Below are positions 20,441 through 31,689 of a DNA stretch of 34,782 nucleotides, piece by piece. Origin of the DNA: Acanthaster planci (taxonomy: Eukaryota; Echinodermata; Asteroidea; Valvatida; Acanthasteridae); the NCBI RefSeq assembly GCF_001949145.1, contig NW_019091395.1:980004-1014785 (forward strand). The letters run 5' to 3'. The position numbers were made by a program, and so were the translations under genes. The notes beneath the pieces are model-generated. The model was given only the letters and a program-made list of their open reading frames with translations. It was not told the origin of the DNA and did no database searches. How positions within the stretch are numbered: position 1 is the stretch's first letter; every line of letters begins with the position of its first letter.

Positions 20441-21667
20441 CGATGAATATTAATTAACCTAGATATATTACCATTGATGAATATTTTATTTAACTGATTT
20501 TTAAGAATTTGAGAAAAAAATAACTGATAATAATGTGTAACCCTCTATTTCGAGTTTTTGAATGTGGAAAGAGTATGACATACAAGAAACTTTTTTTTTT
20601 ATTCTTGCGAAACAAGCATCGCACAAGTTTTAGACGTAGCTGCTTCAGAGCCTGCGTAGGAAGTTCTTTTTATATAGAAACATCCTTGTTTAGTTACCAG
20701 ATGGCACCGCGCCGTACACAGTGGTTTTTCTTCCAGACAGTAATGGGTGAAAAAATTATCAAACGGCAGTGAAATATCACACTTCTGACAAGCACAGACA
20801 ACCAAAAATCAGTCTCACTCTTCACCCTCACACCCCAACCCCAATCAAAAAAAATGGCCAGATTTTTCTTCCAAGGAAAGGTCACCAGCCAATCCAACTG
20901 GTAATCCAACCTTTCAAATGGCAAGTTGCTCCACGCAGTGGTCAGTTTTCCAGTATCCCATGTTTTCGTTGCTGGGCTCCCCGTTCACTGTACGGAGAGT
21001 CCCAATTTTGTTCAGACTCAGTTCAAGGCAAGTGAAGCCTTGTCCATTTTACTTGGTTGCGGCTTGAAACAACACGCAAACCCCCATTGGTAGAAGCGAC
21101 AGCCACTGCCATCGGATCATGTTACTTCAAGCCACAGCCAAGCAGTTCAGCCTATAGTTCAGTGGAAATACCCGCACTGCCAGTGCATCTGACAGCAAGG
21201 GGTAGAACTAGAATTTTTCTCCAACATCACGATGTACTCCAACCCTCTCTCGAAACCCATCACAGACTGCCATCTTTGCCTGCTTTGTCCCAATACACCT
21301 GCTCCCCACACCCAGCCCAAAGCGCCCATTTATCCTGGGCATCTATTGGCCCTTCTGCCCACCACCCCACCCATTCATACAGAGCGGTACCCTAACATAT
21401 CCCCCGTTGGACATTTTCTTGACATCCCGACCGATGTTCTTTCCTCTGGAATTTGACGATAATAATATTGGGTGACAAGAAGAAACCGATGAACCAATAA
21501 AGTGCCAAATTTTGTTTCCAGTATAAGTCTGTAAAGTAGGTGACAGATTTGCACGATTGTGCACAGACAGATTACAGAAACATAATTGACGGGTATCTGT
21601 GCCCCTTAGAAGTTGAAGGGGAATACTTCAGTGGGTGGGTGATGGGTTTATCCCGAAAAGTCTTGTT

Positions 21668-21822
21668 GGTGTGATACCTTGAGAGCTACTTGACATGATG
21701 GACTTCAAAGTTTGTGGCTTGCTCTTGGTGGTTCCTAAGAGGCTTTTGGGGCCGAAAGGTCAAGGTGGCTAAAGCACAAATCATGTCAACGTGTTACCTC
21801 GAGAACTACTTGACATTATGTT
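21668..21822 (+). repeat. diverged direct repeat, ~120 bp apart
   Basis: gtgataccttgagagctact with tgacatgatgg (from about 21,670) recurs as gtgttacctcgagaactact with tgacattatgttgg (from about 21,790). Only about 32 bp match clearly. Confidence 0.55.
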
Positions 21823-22792
21823 GGAATCAAGCCGTTCAGCCCTTGCATGGCAGTGCAGCATTTGTCGGTGCTGTCGTAACCACAGAAATGTTGTCCAGAT
21901 CCCGGATTGCCCCCCCCCTCCAGGTTCCGGAGCACCTCTGTGTCTTGTTGCCTACGGAGGTAGTCCAAGTTGTGGGCTACATTTACTAGACTTTTGCCAC
22001 CATTGCTTTCAACTCTTTACAGTTTTGTTCGAAATTTTGAAAATTTGGAGCGGAATTCAATTTTGTACTTCTGTTGCTTTTTGGAAAAAATGCTATTTAT
22101 TAATAGATAAGATTTTGATAAAATATGAACAGTTAATAATATGTAGTTGAAATTTCATAGTTGACTCTTCACGGTGATTTTGTGACCAGTAGATGTCTAG
22201 CAACTTGGCACACTTCCCATTTGCGAATGGCGCTGATATACAAGATTAGTTCCTATCTGCACTTTTTAAATTCTTTTGTACATCTTGCTTCGATGTTGAC
22301 CCTTTTTTAAACGACGTGATTCTTTATTTATTATGCCCTCAGTTTGTTGCCCCTTTGTTTTGTGTATCCGATTAATTTATTTGGTCGAGCTACCGCGAGT
22401 TCTGCGTTTGGATGGCATCACAGGCTGGCAACTTTGTGAGCAGAGAATAAGGGCGCTTGAAAGGTTAATAGACAGCGTGAGTTTCCCGACTGGACTCGGG
22501 TCTAACCTTGCTTAAGGTTATAATTGACATGAGGATTTCTTCGAAATTGAAAGAAAAAGGAAATTCAAAGTTAAAGATATTGCATTTGTCCAGCTGCAAG
22601 TGCACTGAATGAACTGGCGTGGCCGATTAACCAGAAATTGTGGGTAGGCCAAGAAGTGCGGTGGGACAGTGATAGCATTTTCAGGCGGGTAGTTTGCCGA
22701 ACAGTCTTTGCTTCGTTCTACCAGACACAAGGCAAATGCCACCCGTAGTAACGAAGCTGCAGAGGCCTGAAACGGTTCTCCCCAAAGTCGAG

Positions 22793-22840
22793 TCCCTTCG
22801 CAGGTCCCTTCGCAAGTTCCCTCACAAGTCTGTTCACACG
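22793..22840 (+). repeat. 12-bp tandem repeat, four copies
   Basis: tcccttcgcagg, tcccttcgcaag, ttccctcacaag and tctgttcacacg run head to tail. The first two differ at one base; later copies diverge stepwise. Confidence 0.8.
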
Positions 22841-22899
22841 ACCAGTCGTGAGTACTCAAATGAGCAATGTCAGAGGAAAGCTTTTTGTCACCGTTTTTG

Positions 22900-22968
22900 C
22901 CTGTTCATTTGAATAGCTCATGCCAGTTCATTTGAATAACTCAAAAACAGTTTATTTAGACTCGACAA
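22900..22968 (+). repeat. 24-bp repeat, about 2.7 copies
   Basis: gttcatttgaatagctcatg and gttcatttgaataactcaaa start 23-24 bp apart, followed by a partial gtttatttagactcg. A reversed relative (gagtactcaaatgagc) lies just upstream at 22,849. Confidence 0.6.
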
Positions 22969-24883
22969 CTGGTGGTGGACTCGACTACAGCAGCCGACGC
23001 CCTTCTTTCCGTTGCGTGTTATGCATGACGTCCCATGGCTAGCAGCGTCCGGTTTTAAAAGAGCAATAATTTCGAGTGATGCGGAAACGAAGCCATATAT
23101 ATGTTGGCAGTTTGTAAGTGAGGGTAAATATTGAGGCAGAATATGTTCATTACGAGCCCTTTTCCCACTTCGTAGTTAGACAGTGATCGATCACCTTAAG
23201 TACCTGTACAGCGTATTATTAAGTGCAATTTATTAACTATGAAGATTTCTGTTTTTATAAAGGATTAATATTGTGATATTAAAAGAAGGCATCCACTGGT
23301 TTAAAGCGTCCTTGTGGTGTTGCCGCCCCATTCATTTCTCTGTCATCTCAATGCAATGCTGTAAATGATTCTGTATTTTGCATCACAAAAATAGTATGGT
23401 GCGCTTGACTAGTTTTCGACCGATCATTGCTTTGCACATGAATTAGTGAACCAGTAGTTTTCTCCTTTAAGCTTTGCGGCTTTATGACGTGAAATGTGTT
23501 TCTAATCTTGAAGCACTTTTTGAACAGGAATGAAATCGACTTAACACTCAAAATTTTTCGTTGTTGCAAGGCAAATTCGTCGTGCTAACACTACAACAAG
23601 TCATATAGCGTATACGGTTCTCACATATTGTCTCAGTCTTAGCTTACTGCATCCACATGGGCACTCCCTTCATTTTTAATAGATCACGTGGCTTTCCCAT
23701 GGTCTACTCCGAGGTGTCTCAACCCTTGCCTGGATCCCACTGCTCTGTATAGAGGCCCCCCGAGTTGCCTTTTTTTTCGTTTTGACACAAATTTGCCATG
23801 TTTTAATATACATTTGTACATTCTTTACTTCCATCAAAACAAAATCCCTGGATGGTTCTTGAAAATTGGATTCCCCTAACTTTCCCCACAATTTCATTTC
23901 CGTAGAAATTTCCTCTGGAGGCTAAAATGTTTTAAAATCTGCATAAAATAAGATTTCCAAGTAATTTGGCAAAATATGGCACAGATTGACGTTCTCTAAA
24001 CACGTACAGCGTGCGTGTCATAGCTTCACTGTGTAACAGGAAATGTTCAGGCTCTTAGGCCTGTGTGAAAAAATGCCTATTGTGAGGTCATCAGGAAAAG
24101 TATTTTTGATATTGTCCCATTTGAATTCTTTGACGGCTGTTTCAGAAGTAGGACGTCGCTTCAGTTCAACCATGCCAATTGCACACAGTGTTACACTGAA
24201 CCGGTTAACCGCCATGGACCCAGAAGTTTACACGCAGCTTGAATGTTCATTCAATGGGAGCTTGTATTAGTGATATGTGCGTGCGCTTGTATGTCCGGAT
24301 TGGGATGGTTTCCAATCAAAAGTATGAAAACTTACGTCAACCAGCGAATGGGTGTCCAGGTACCGCACCTCGTGTACCCGAGTTAGTGACAAAAATGTTG
24401 AAAGGCTGCTGAAATTTGAGCAATTTTTGTTGGAGCTTTGGACGCTAATGTGTGCATTTTTGCAGCGATCCAAATTAATTTGGCTCTGATTTTTTTGCCT
24501 GGTGTAGCTTATACACTATCGATCAATTTTGGTCATGCAGCTAGTGTCGAACGTCAAAAGACAGAGAAAATTAAATAAAAATGTCTCCCTATGAAACCAT
24601 TTGTGTTGGAGACACTACTTACATGGGGGGGGGGGCTCCAGTTGACGAGTCTTCACATTCTTGCAGGTACACACAGCCCTACATGTGCATGCCGTTCAGT
24701 TAGCTTCGTCCTCATCCATGGCGATTGAAAGTTTTGACAAATCCCTGGATCGATGCTTTTACATGTATTTGCTTTTTATCTCAGATGTACATTAAACATG
24801 TTGTCATATAACAGTGACGTTTACATTCTAAACACATCAAAATATATTTAATTAATCGTAACCGAGAGATCATTTTGACGTCG

Positions 24884-25204
24884 TTAAAGCGCACCTCTAA
24901 GGAAAACGCGTTTTCTCTAATTTTATCTTTTCAAACAAATATGGAAGTATCCAAGTCGAACACAGTGTTATTTGTCTTCAGAACTCAACTAGTATTACAA
25001 GCTAAAAAGGGTTTTTTTCTTCACATGTCAAGATGCGAATTCTGAATTTAGATAGCGTCATTATGAGAAAACAGAGAAAAGGAGGGTAAGCCTTGCCCTC
25101 GGTTCATGGTGGATAAAACCCTCTGCATTCCAGGCAATGCATGTAGACATTGTTTGAACAGATAAAATCTGAGAAAACGCGTTTCCCTTAGAGGCGCTCT
25201 TTAA
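24884..25204. mobile_element. candidate TTAA-flanked MITE (piggyBac-like ends)
   Basis: The left end (24,883-24,932: TTAAAGCGCACCTCTAAGG then AAAACGCGTTTTCTC and TTTTATC) is matched by the reverse complement of the right end (25,156-25,205) over about 50 bp with few differences. Both ends are bounded by TTAA (24,884-24,887 and 25,201-25,204), the target duplicated by piggyBac-type transposons. The interior is about 220 bp, AT-rich and non-coding. Superfamily assignment rests on TTAA alone and is tentative. Confidence 0.65.
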
Positions 25205-27497
25205 CATCAACCACGTTCACGTCTATGCACATGCATGTACAGGTGCACCCAAATGTACATGTACATTGGTGGTAGTGTACACAATAAGGCCATTCATACA
25301 ATGAACCGAAGCCATTGCACTGCGGTCCGCCTACAACGGACTTCAGATAGAACGAATGTTTCTACTGCATGTAGGTCCCGCAGACTCTTCGTGATGACGA
25401 GAGTCGACTGTATTAATCATTTTTTTTTCAGGGAATGCGCTGTACGTTTACGAATATGCTACACTATCGATTTCTTTAATACAGCAATCATCTTACTCGT
25501 CCAATACCTACATGGACATTTGAATCTCGCTCAAAAAGTCATGCAACATTAGGCCTATATCAAAATATTTTAACTTTCACAGAATCATCGGATTACTTTC
25601 TGATGTTCTATTTTTTTTCACAAGATATTGTTCATAAGCAAAGCTGGCTGTTAGGCCTATCTATTGTTTTAAAGAATTATTTAATTTTGTTTGCATTACT
25701 TCAGAAAAGAGTTTGAAATTGGTACTAGCTTAGTAAATAATGAAGTCGAATCCATCATTGATATGCAGATTTAAATGGTGCATGTAAAAAAAGAAATACC
25801 ATTTAGACAAAAAGGCGGAATAATACTCGTGAAAGTAAAAGAAAAGCAAGTTAAGTGAAGTTTGTGACAAACTGCATTTTAACCAAGCAGTGAACTTGTG
25901 ACTCTTAAAACCCAGTGCAAATGAACGCAATGATGCGGAGGCTGCATCCGAATTCTGGCTGCGGCTCCAGGGAACGCGCGACTCTGTTGGACACGCACGC
26001 AGCCGCTACCCGTTAGCTTCCATATTGGGCACGCGTATTAATTTTGCCACAACCAAGTAATTGGGACACAGCCTTAATCACACTAACATTGCCTTTGGCT
26101 GATGCTGCGTTGCTACTGGCCGTTCAATAACTAGTTCAGAAGCAGCCTGTTATTAATAGAACTACTACATATATCCTGAAACAGCAGTCAACACGATATG
26201 CACGTAACATGAAATTAATTCACTGATTCTGAATCGGAGCATCTCTACAACATTATACTCATAAATCTATGCAAACAAATTTTAGATTCTGTTTTGGAAA
26301 TGTCATTGAAAAGTGCCATTTTTATCATTTAACATATTCTGTGCTTTCCTTAAATATTATGTGCATATCATTTGATATTGTGATGGCTGCGTGAGACTAG
26401 TGTTTCAACATTTGGTGAATTTTTATCGAGATGTAATATCAAAAGATACTGTTTATATGAAAGGTTTTATAATCAAAGGTTAGAATGAACAGTAGTGCGT
26501 GCAAAATTTTTGTGAAAAAAAATCAAACTGGGCTACTGTCATGCGCTAAAAATACCACAACAGAAAAGAAAATTTTAGACATCAAAATAGCTGACATTTT
26601 AAAGGTTATATACATAGTTGTAGAATGGTTTAAAACAATTAGACTGCAGGGCCTTGTAATTAGGTGCAGTCACGTTATAAACAATGTTGTATTCGGCAGG
26701 CTGCAAGAGCTCCGCTAGTGTAGTGTGAATTTCACCCCCTTTAGTGGGAGGAGCTGCTGCGAAAATGCAAATGTTATGTTACGTCATACTAATTAAAAAT
26801 GTGGTAAATGCTGTTATTTGGTTGATAGGTGGCAGCTGACCCACTTAACTGACTATAGGCCTGCCACCGTACGGGTTCCAAAATTAATTGTAGAACTGCC
26901 AATGGGCCTTCTCCTTCGACGTCATAGTTGCATAGCTTTGTTTATTAGTTGACGGTAAACTACGACTGGCCTTTCAGTTTAAAAGCAACACAATAATTCA
27001 CCAAATGTTGACACAATCTCACGTATGCACATATACTGGCAGTCAGGTCAACAGTGCATGTCTATGCGCCCCGAGGGACATTTTTGTTACACAGAGGTGT
27101 GTTATACTAAAACATGGCTTAAATCGGTCTCTAGTGCACGCCAATGTCCCCTTGGGCCTGTGAGTCAACAGAAGAGGATCCTGGCTCTATAGTTACCTTT
27201 GGCATCGGATAATATGACCTCATCGCGAGTCGTCTCGTTGCCTGTCTATGTACTGTATTGCTACATACCAAATGGTAATACGACCCTCCTTAGAAGAAAT
27301 AGTTATACTTTGGTTATACATTAAAATGGTAGGCAAAATGACAGGGTTGTATAGAATGCTGGAGAGCTTATCGTATAATTCAAACTTCATCAGGCAGTAT
27401 ACCCTAGAAAGCTTTACCTAGCAGTGACATTCCTATGGCTTATCACCCCCACCCCGTCTTCAATTCTGAAAGCTTGATCTGCCCTGTGTTTAAGTTA
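25205..27497. other. intergenic, no gene seen
   Basis: AT-rich, with TAGGCCTA-like words (25,550, 25,653, 26,857). No coding sequence was recognised. The - strand AATAAA (tttatt at 26,941-26,946) could be the polyadenylation signal of the lectin gene, about 550 bp past its stop; this is weak. Confidence 0.55.
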
Positions 27498-27995
27498 TTA
27501 GGTGTGAAGAGAATTTGAAGGGCGTTTTGTACACATCGATACCCTTTTTGTAGAGCACAAGGCATCCAGCCATTCGCCATTTGATTTGTACATGATCACG
27601 CAACTCTCACCTCTTTCGTTTGGCTCACCTTCAGCCCAGTTGTGGTACTCGCTCGGGCCCCTAACAACGCTGTTACACTTCAAGGAATACACAGCGCCCT
27701 TTAATTCTGACAGGCAGTTAATCCACGCTGCCAAGACACCCAGGCCCTCTCTTGTCATCACTGCCCGAAAGAACTCGTTCTCGTCTTGGGATCGAGGTGC
27801 CACCATATCTGCCCCTTGGTTGACGCAGTGAGCCAGCGCTTCCGTGTATGTGAGCTTGACCAAGTTGACAGCGTAGCACCGTTGTCCCCAGGGCTCCCAG
27901 CCGGGCGGACATCTTCCAATCGAGACATCGCACCCTTGACAAGTGACAACAAGTGTCGTGGCGACGACAACCACAAACCAGTCCAAAAAAGCCAT
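27498..27995 (-). CDS. secreted single-domain C-type lectin, intronless
   Basis: 165 residues from the ATG at 27,995 (context gcaaagATGg; an in-frame ATG 11 codons upstream would put hydrophilic residues before the signal peptide). Residues 1-21 are a signal peptide (FVVVVATTLVV core). The C-type lectin domain spans 29-155: CPPGW (29-33), RCY (39-41), HC (56-57), WINC (91-94), NWAEGEPN (119-126), SCVIMY (131-136), GEW-LD-ALC (140-147) and a final C at 155. Cys29/40, 57/155 and 132/147 fit the canonical bonds; Cys94 and 107 could make an extra one. EPN predicts mannose-type sugar specificity, but the usual WND is WLD, so a calcium ligand is missing and binding may be weak. No introns. Role inferred as secreted sugar or microbe binding. 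Confidence 0.88.
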   Translation of the reverse strand: MAFLDWFVVVVATTLVVTCQGCDVSIGRCPPGWEPWGQRCYAVNLVKLTYTEALAHCVNQGADMVAPRSQDENEFFRAVMTREGLGVLAAWINCLSELKGAVYSLKCNSVVRGPSEYHNWAEGEPNERGESCVIMYKSNGEWLDALCSTKRVSMCTKRPSNSLHT

Positions 27996-29020
27996 CTTTG
28001 CTGAATTTCCTGTTCTTTTGAAGTACACTTGAAACTAACAAAATTTACAAGTGTATTCAGTCAAAAGGCATATGAGCAGAGCTTTAACAAGAGGAGATGG
28101 TTGTCAAAAAAGAGGACTGGACGAAAGGAGCACAGTACAAAAAATTGTTCTACGTAAATATTCGCAAGAATTCAAAAATAAGACTTCATGTCCCAACTCC
28201 AAAGCTAGAAACTTCTTGGCATGTAAAACTAGTCCATTGAAGTCCAAATCGTCGCTTGATCCAGTGACAACGAATACAACGATCACAGTCGTCACGCTTG
28301 GGTCGTGTCTTGGGAGTGTCTTTTGGACACTCGCCAAAATGTCTAACAGAATGATGATGTTCACGCCTTGGCAACTGAAACACGAGTTTTTGTTGATTTC
28401 TCCGGGAGCCTTGTTTTCTGCTTTGTTTTTCTTAACACACCCTTTGTAGTTAATTACATCTCGTGTCAAACCTCCAATGAGACAAATCTCGTTTTTTCTG
28501 CGTGGTTCCTTTAACGAACCATACCTGTCCATACATTACATGAAACAGATTTCGAAGCATTATATACTGCAAACGCAAAACAATCCAAGAATGGTTTTCT
28601 GCTCAATCGAAGTCCAGAATGTCGAATCACAAATCATTGGTCTAGTCGCAGTGGAGAAGGTCCACCACACTAGTCGGAGATATTGCAAGGCACAATAAAA
28701 CAGAACACTTTTCAAACTGCGTTTATAAGTTGGTACATCCGGTAGATGTGTCATGTATTGACATTTGACGCCGTGGATACCAATGCTTGGCTCAAATGAT
28801 TGTTGTTAGTCTTTCAATGAAACAAATGGCATCCTCGGTAAAGCTGCAAACTCTCAGTGCTTCTTAGACCCAACCAGTGAGCTGGAATTCAATGCACAAT
28901 ACGACAGAGCCGGGCCTCTTGGAGCGTTTGCTGATTGGAGGTCGATTTATTAATGAGCTGGTGTTGAAGCATTGAAGTCCGGCCTTTTTTCACGGCCTCG
29001 TAAATTTCATAAACTGCCAA
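27996..29020. other. upstream region of the lectin gene, no other gene seen
   Basis: No TATA box is evident just upstream of the lectin start. A 142-codon - strand frame (28,104-28,532) and an overlapping 132-codon + strand frame have no family features and are treated as chance. Confidence 0.5.
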
Positions 29021-29481
29021 GCTCTAGCGTATGAAGCTCCATTGGTGTCAGTTTTCCTTTGTGATGCGTGTTTCGCAAGGAGGCATGTCTTTCAGTAAGT
29101 TGCAGAAGCAAGATAATAACTTGACGAAGCAAGATGATAATTGTCAAAAGATATGCACTTGCCAGGCCAGACTTGCCGGATATGCACTTGCCGTCAGGAC
29201 ACGGTGAGTTAATGATCTAGTTTGTCGCCGTTTGTACTATATCTAATCATGTTTTACGGGTACAATGGCACAACTCTCCGTGCAAGATGTCCTGACCGTA
29301 GCAAGTACCCTTGTGGTCACCAGTATGTTTTGACATTGACCAATCAACTTCTTAGCAAAACTATATCTTGGTTCTGCAAGTTATTATCTTGCTTCGGCAA
29401 CTTACTGAAAGACATATGCCTCCTTGCGAAACACGCATCACAAAGGGAAACTGACACCAATGGGGCTTCATGCTAGCGCGA
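29021..29481. mobile_element. foldback: ~190-bp inverted repeat with 75-bp spacer
   Basis: The left arm (about 29,021-29,205) reappears reverse-complemented at about 29,281-29,481. Long blocks match nearly exactly, e.g. ttggtgtcagttttcctttg and gatgcgtgtttcgcaaggag, then tttcagtaagttgc and gaagcaagataataacttg. Small insertions separate the arms toward the centre, where both again share cttgc...gtcaggaca. This could be a foldback-type or MITE-like element or an inverted duplication. No coding sequence lies in it. Confidence 0.8.
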
Positions 29482-30196
29482 CAGTGAACAGATCGATCAT
29501 TTGGCGTGGGTGTCTGAAAGGCTATCACACCACTCCCAGTTGGCCTGGCAACAGACAAGTGCTTTGCATGGTTTAATGAGTAAATATGACGGACGAGGGC
29601 CCACTGTACGTCGTTAATGTGTGAGCGACATCGTAAATGGTACCTCGAGTTCAGTTTATTGGTTTACAGTGGCTGCGTTTGTCGTCCAAGGCAAAGGGGG
29701 AATGCACACAACCAATCAAGCATTCGATTATCAAGCACTACGGTAAACAGGATGTTACGATTTATTATTATTGTTGATATCAAGCTATAAGGCCATGTTC
29801 CTGAAAAAAAATGTGGGTCGACCTGATTTAGACGAACAAACCATTGACGCACAGAATCTATAATTATGGCATATTAAGGTTTTGGGTCCGGTGGAGGGCA
29901 AAATGGAATTTTTCTAAAGAAGAAACTATACAGTTGAAATTTTCCTTCTTTCGTTCCTATAAACATGCCTAATTGCTCTCCCTTCCCTACATTTGATAGT
30001 ACCGTTTGGAAATGATGTCCTTAGAAGAAAAAAAGACCAACATGTCGGGAGGTTGTTCCTTCGGACCGGATACACCACGGTCTATGTGACAAGAGCAAAA
30101 TTATCGAGGAGGGGGCCTGTCATACCCAGTCCTACTGGGATAGCCAACCATGTTTGTTTTGATCGGTCGCGAAACCGGCACCCCCCAAAAAAATAA

Positions 30197-30270
30197 TCAA
30201 CTCAACCCTATTCAACTCAATCCTATATACCCTCAACCCAATCCCCAAACCCAACCCTCAACCCGACCCA
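30197..30270 (+). repeat. degenerate CAACCC/CAACTC simple repeat
   Basis: Words such as caactcaaccc, cctcaacccaatcccc and aacccaaccctcaacccgac follow one another. It is C/A-rich with no fixed period and lies directly upstream of the SINE copy. Confidence 0.7.
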
Positions 30271-30304
30271 TTTAGTTCAGCCACATTAAAAAATACTGTA
30301 GTGA

Positions 30305-30540
30305 TTCTGCCCTTGTCTTTCACCTCAGCGGCCTGGGTTTGATTCCCAACTTGGTTATCATGTGGATTTGATTTTCAGCACCTGCCGATATTTGGGTTTT
30401 ACCCAGAATAACAACCTGGGGTTTCCTTCCACCGTTAAAAATGTACGTGTAACTGCTCCTCGTTGTCTCTGCTCTATAGGTTTCTGCAGGCTTCAGGCTG
30501 CAGTCCCTTAGGTACATTAACCCCGATCCAATGTAGATGT
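30305..30540 (+). mobile_element. tRNA-derived SINE, copy 2
   Basis: GGTTTGATTCC (30,336-30,346) is a near-perfect polymerase III B box. The body follows with TGTGGATT, GGGTTTTACCCAGAA, CTGGGGTTTCCTTCCAC, GTAACTGCT and TAGGTTTCTGCAGGCTTCAG, collinear with copy 1 at 1036-1310 (- strand). The A-box end is more decayed than in copy 1. Confidence 0.7.
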
Positions 30541-31006
30541 AGTACGTCATCATACACTAAGACGTGAAAAAGAGGTCGCCCTTACTCAGACACAGTGTAC
30601 GTAACATAAAGAGCCTCATTTTCAAGATTTTATATTAAACAAATTTGTATATCAAACAATATTAATATTACACTAATCATATAAAAGATACCACTCCCTG
30701 TACGCTTTCTCCGATATTAATACAAACCAAATTTTCCTATTATGCCGGGTCTGTTAGAGTTGTCCACTAATATCTTCTGTCCATTTCGAAACCAGTGTTA
30801 TAAAAATGGGATATACCATTCTCGTAAAAAAATCCATTTGGTTTGACACAAGTTGGCCATAGTTTTTAACATCTCCATTAATTGTGCGGGAACATAGGAA
30901 CAAACTTAGGTTTTCGTGCAAGTCATAAATATTTCTATAAACACAGATGTTTCCATACGCATATTTAAAGTTTCAAGAAGATCGGTCATTGGACAGCTGG
31001 GGCGTC

Positions 31007-31024
31007 GTGGGGGCAATCCCCCAC
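31007..31024 (+). repeat. perfect 7-bp hairpin, 4-nt loop
   Basis: GTGGGGG-caat-CCCCCAC. Isolated; no function seen. Confidence 0.7.
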
Positions 31025-31320
31025 TTGGCTCTGAGACAGTGAAAAAAGCTCAATTTAGGGTAAACAATTTACTTCTGCAATATGATCAGCATGATGGATT
31101 CGGCCTCTTAAATTAATCAGTATGTCTCATTTGACGTGGTTGTCACCACAACTAGAGGATTTGACTGTTGTATAGTTGGAAAATCTGAGTTGATTTTCAA
31201 GAGGTGCATATACGCACCAGGTCACCAATTTTATAATGGCCCCAAATGCACATGCTATTTCCAAATGGCCAGCAAAAGTGAGTGTAAAGACACTGATCCT
31301 GTCCCTGAACTAACATCGCA

Positions 31321-31344
31321 GAAACCTGCAGGGTAGCAGGTTTC
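31321..31344 (+). repeat. perfect 9-bp hairpin, 6-nt loop
   Basis: GAAACCTGC-agggta-GCAGGTTTC. Isolated; no function seen. Confidence 0.75.
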
Positions 31345-31689
31345 GTACACCATTTTGATTTTTCGGTGCAGTGACGTAAAACCATCCTGCGGAGGATTTT
31401 TGTTGGCGCCACCTGGTAATTGCAGTTTGTGTATAGTAGAACCTGAACTGAACATGATTTGCCTAATTGCGTCCACATTTAATCCACATAATCTCCCTAC
31501 ATACGCCCATAGCTCATTAAATTTGCTTAATCCACGTCTGATTTCCTGTTCAGCCGAGAGGTCAACAGAAGTAATAAGATATCACAACACTTGCATTTTA
31601 AGATAACGCAATCAGTCGCCTAGATGTCTTGGCTGACGTCAGTGAATAATGCTTAACAAAGGCTATTTTCCTCTGATTCCAGTGTTCAA

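Larger units (their letters stand above)
20441..24883. other. intergenic, no gene seen
   Basis: No open frame shows family resemblance or exon-like codon use. Visible structures are a partial duplication (21,668-21,822), a 12-bp tandem repeat (22,793-22,840) and a 24-bp repeat (22,900-22,968). Confidence 0.6.
29482..31680. other. intergenic with repeats, no gene seen
   Basis: Holds a degenerate CAACCC tract (30,197-30,270), a SINE copy (30,305-30,540) and two perfect small hairpins (31,007-31,024 and 31,321-31,344). No coding sequence was recognised. Confidence 0.6.

Noticed and set aside
28104-28532. 142-codon - strand and overlapping 132-codon + strand open frames upstream of the lectin
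   Set aside because: Neither shows a recognisable domain, and two long overlapping frames in opposite directions suggest stop-poor sequence rather than genes.
30197-30270. Possible interstitial telomere repeat
   Set aside because: The tract is CAACCC/CAACTC with no regular CCCTAA register, so it is treated as simple degenerate sequence.
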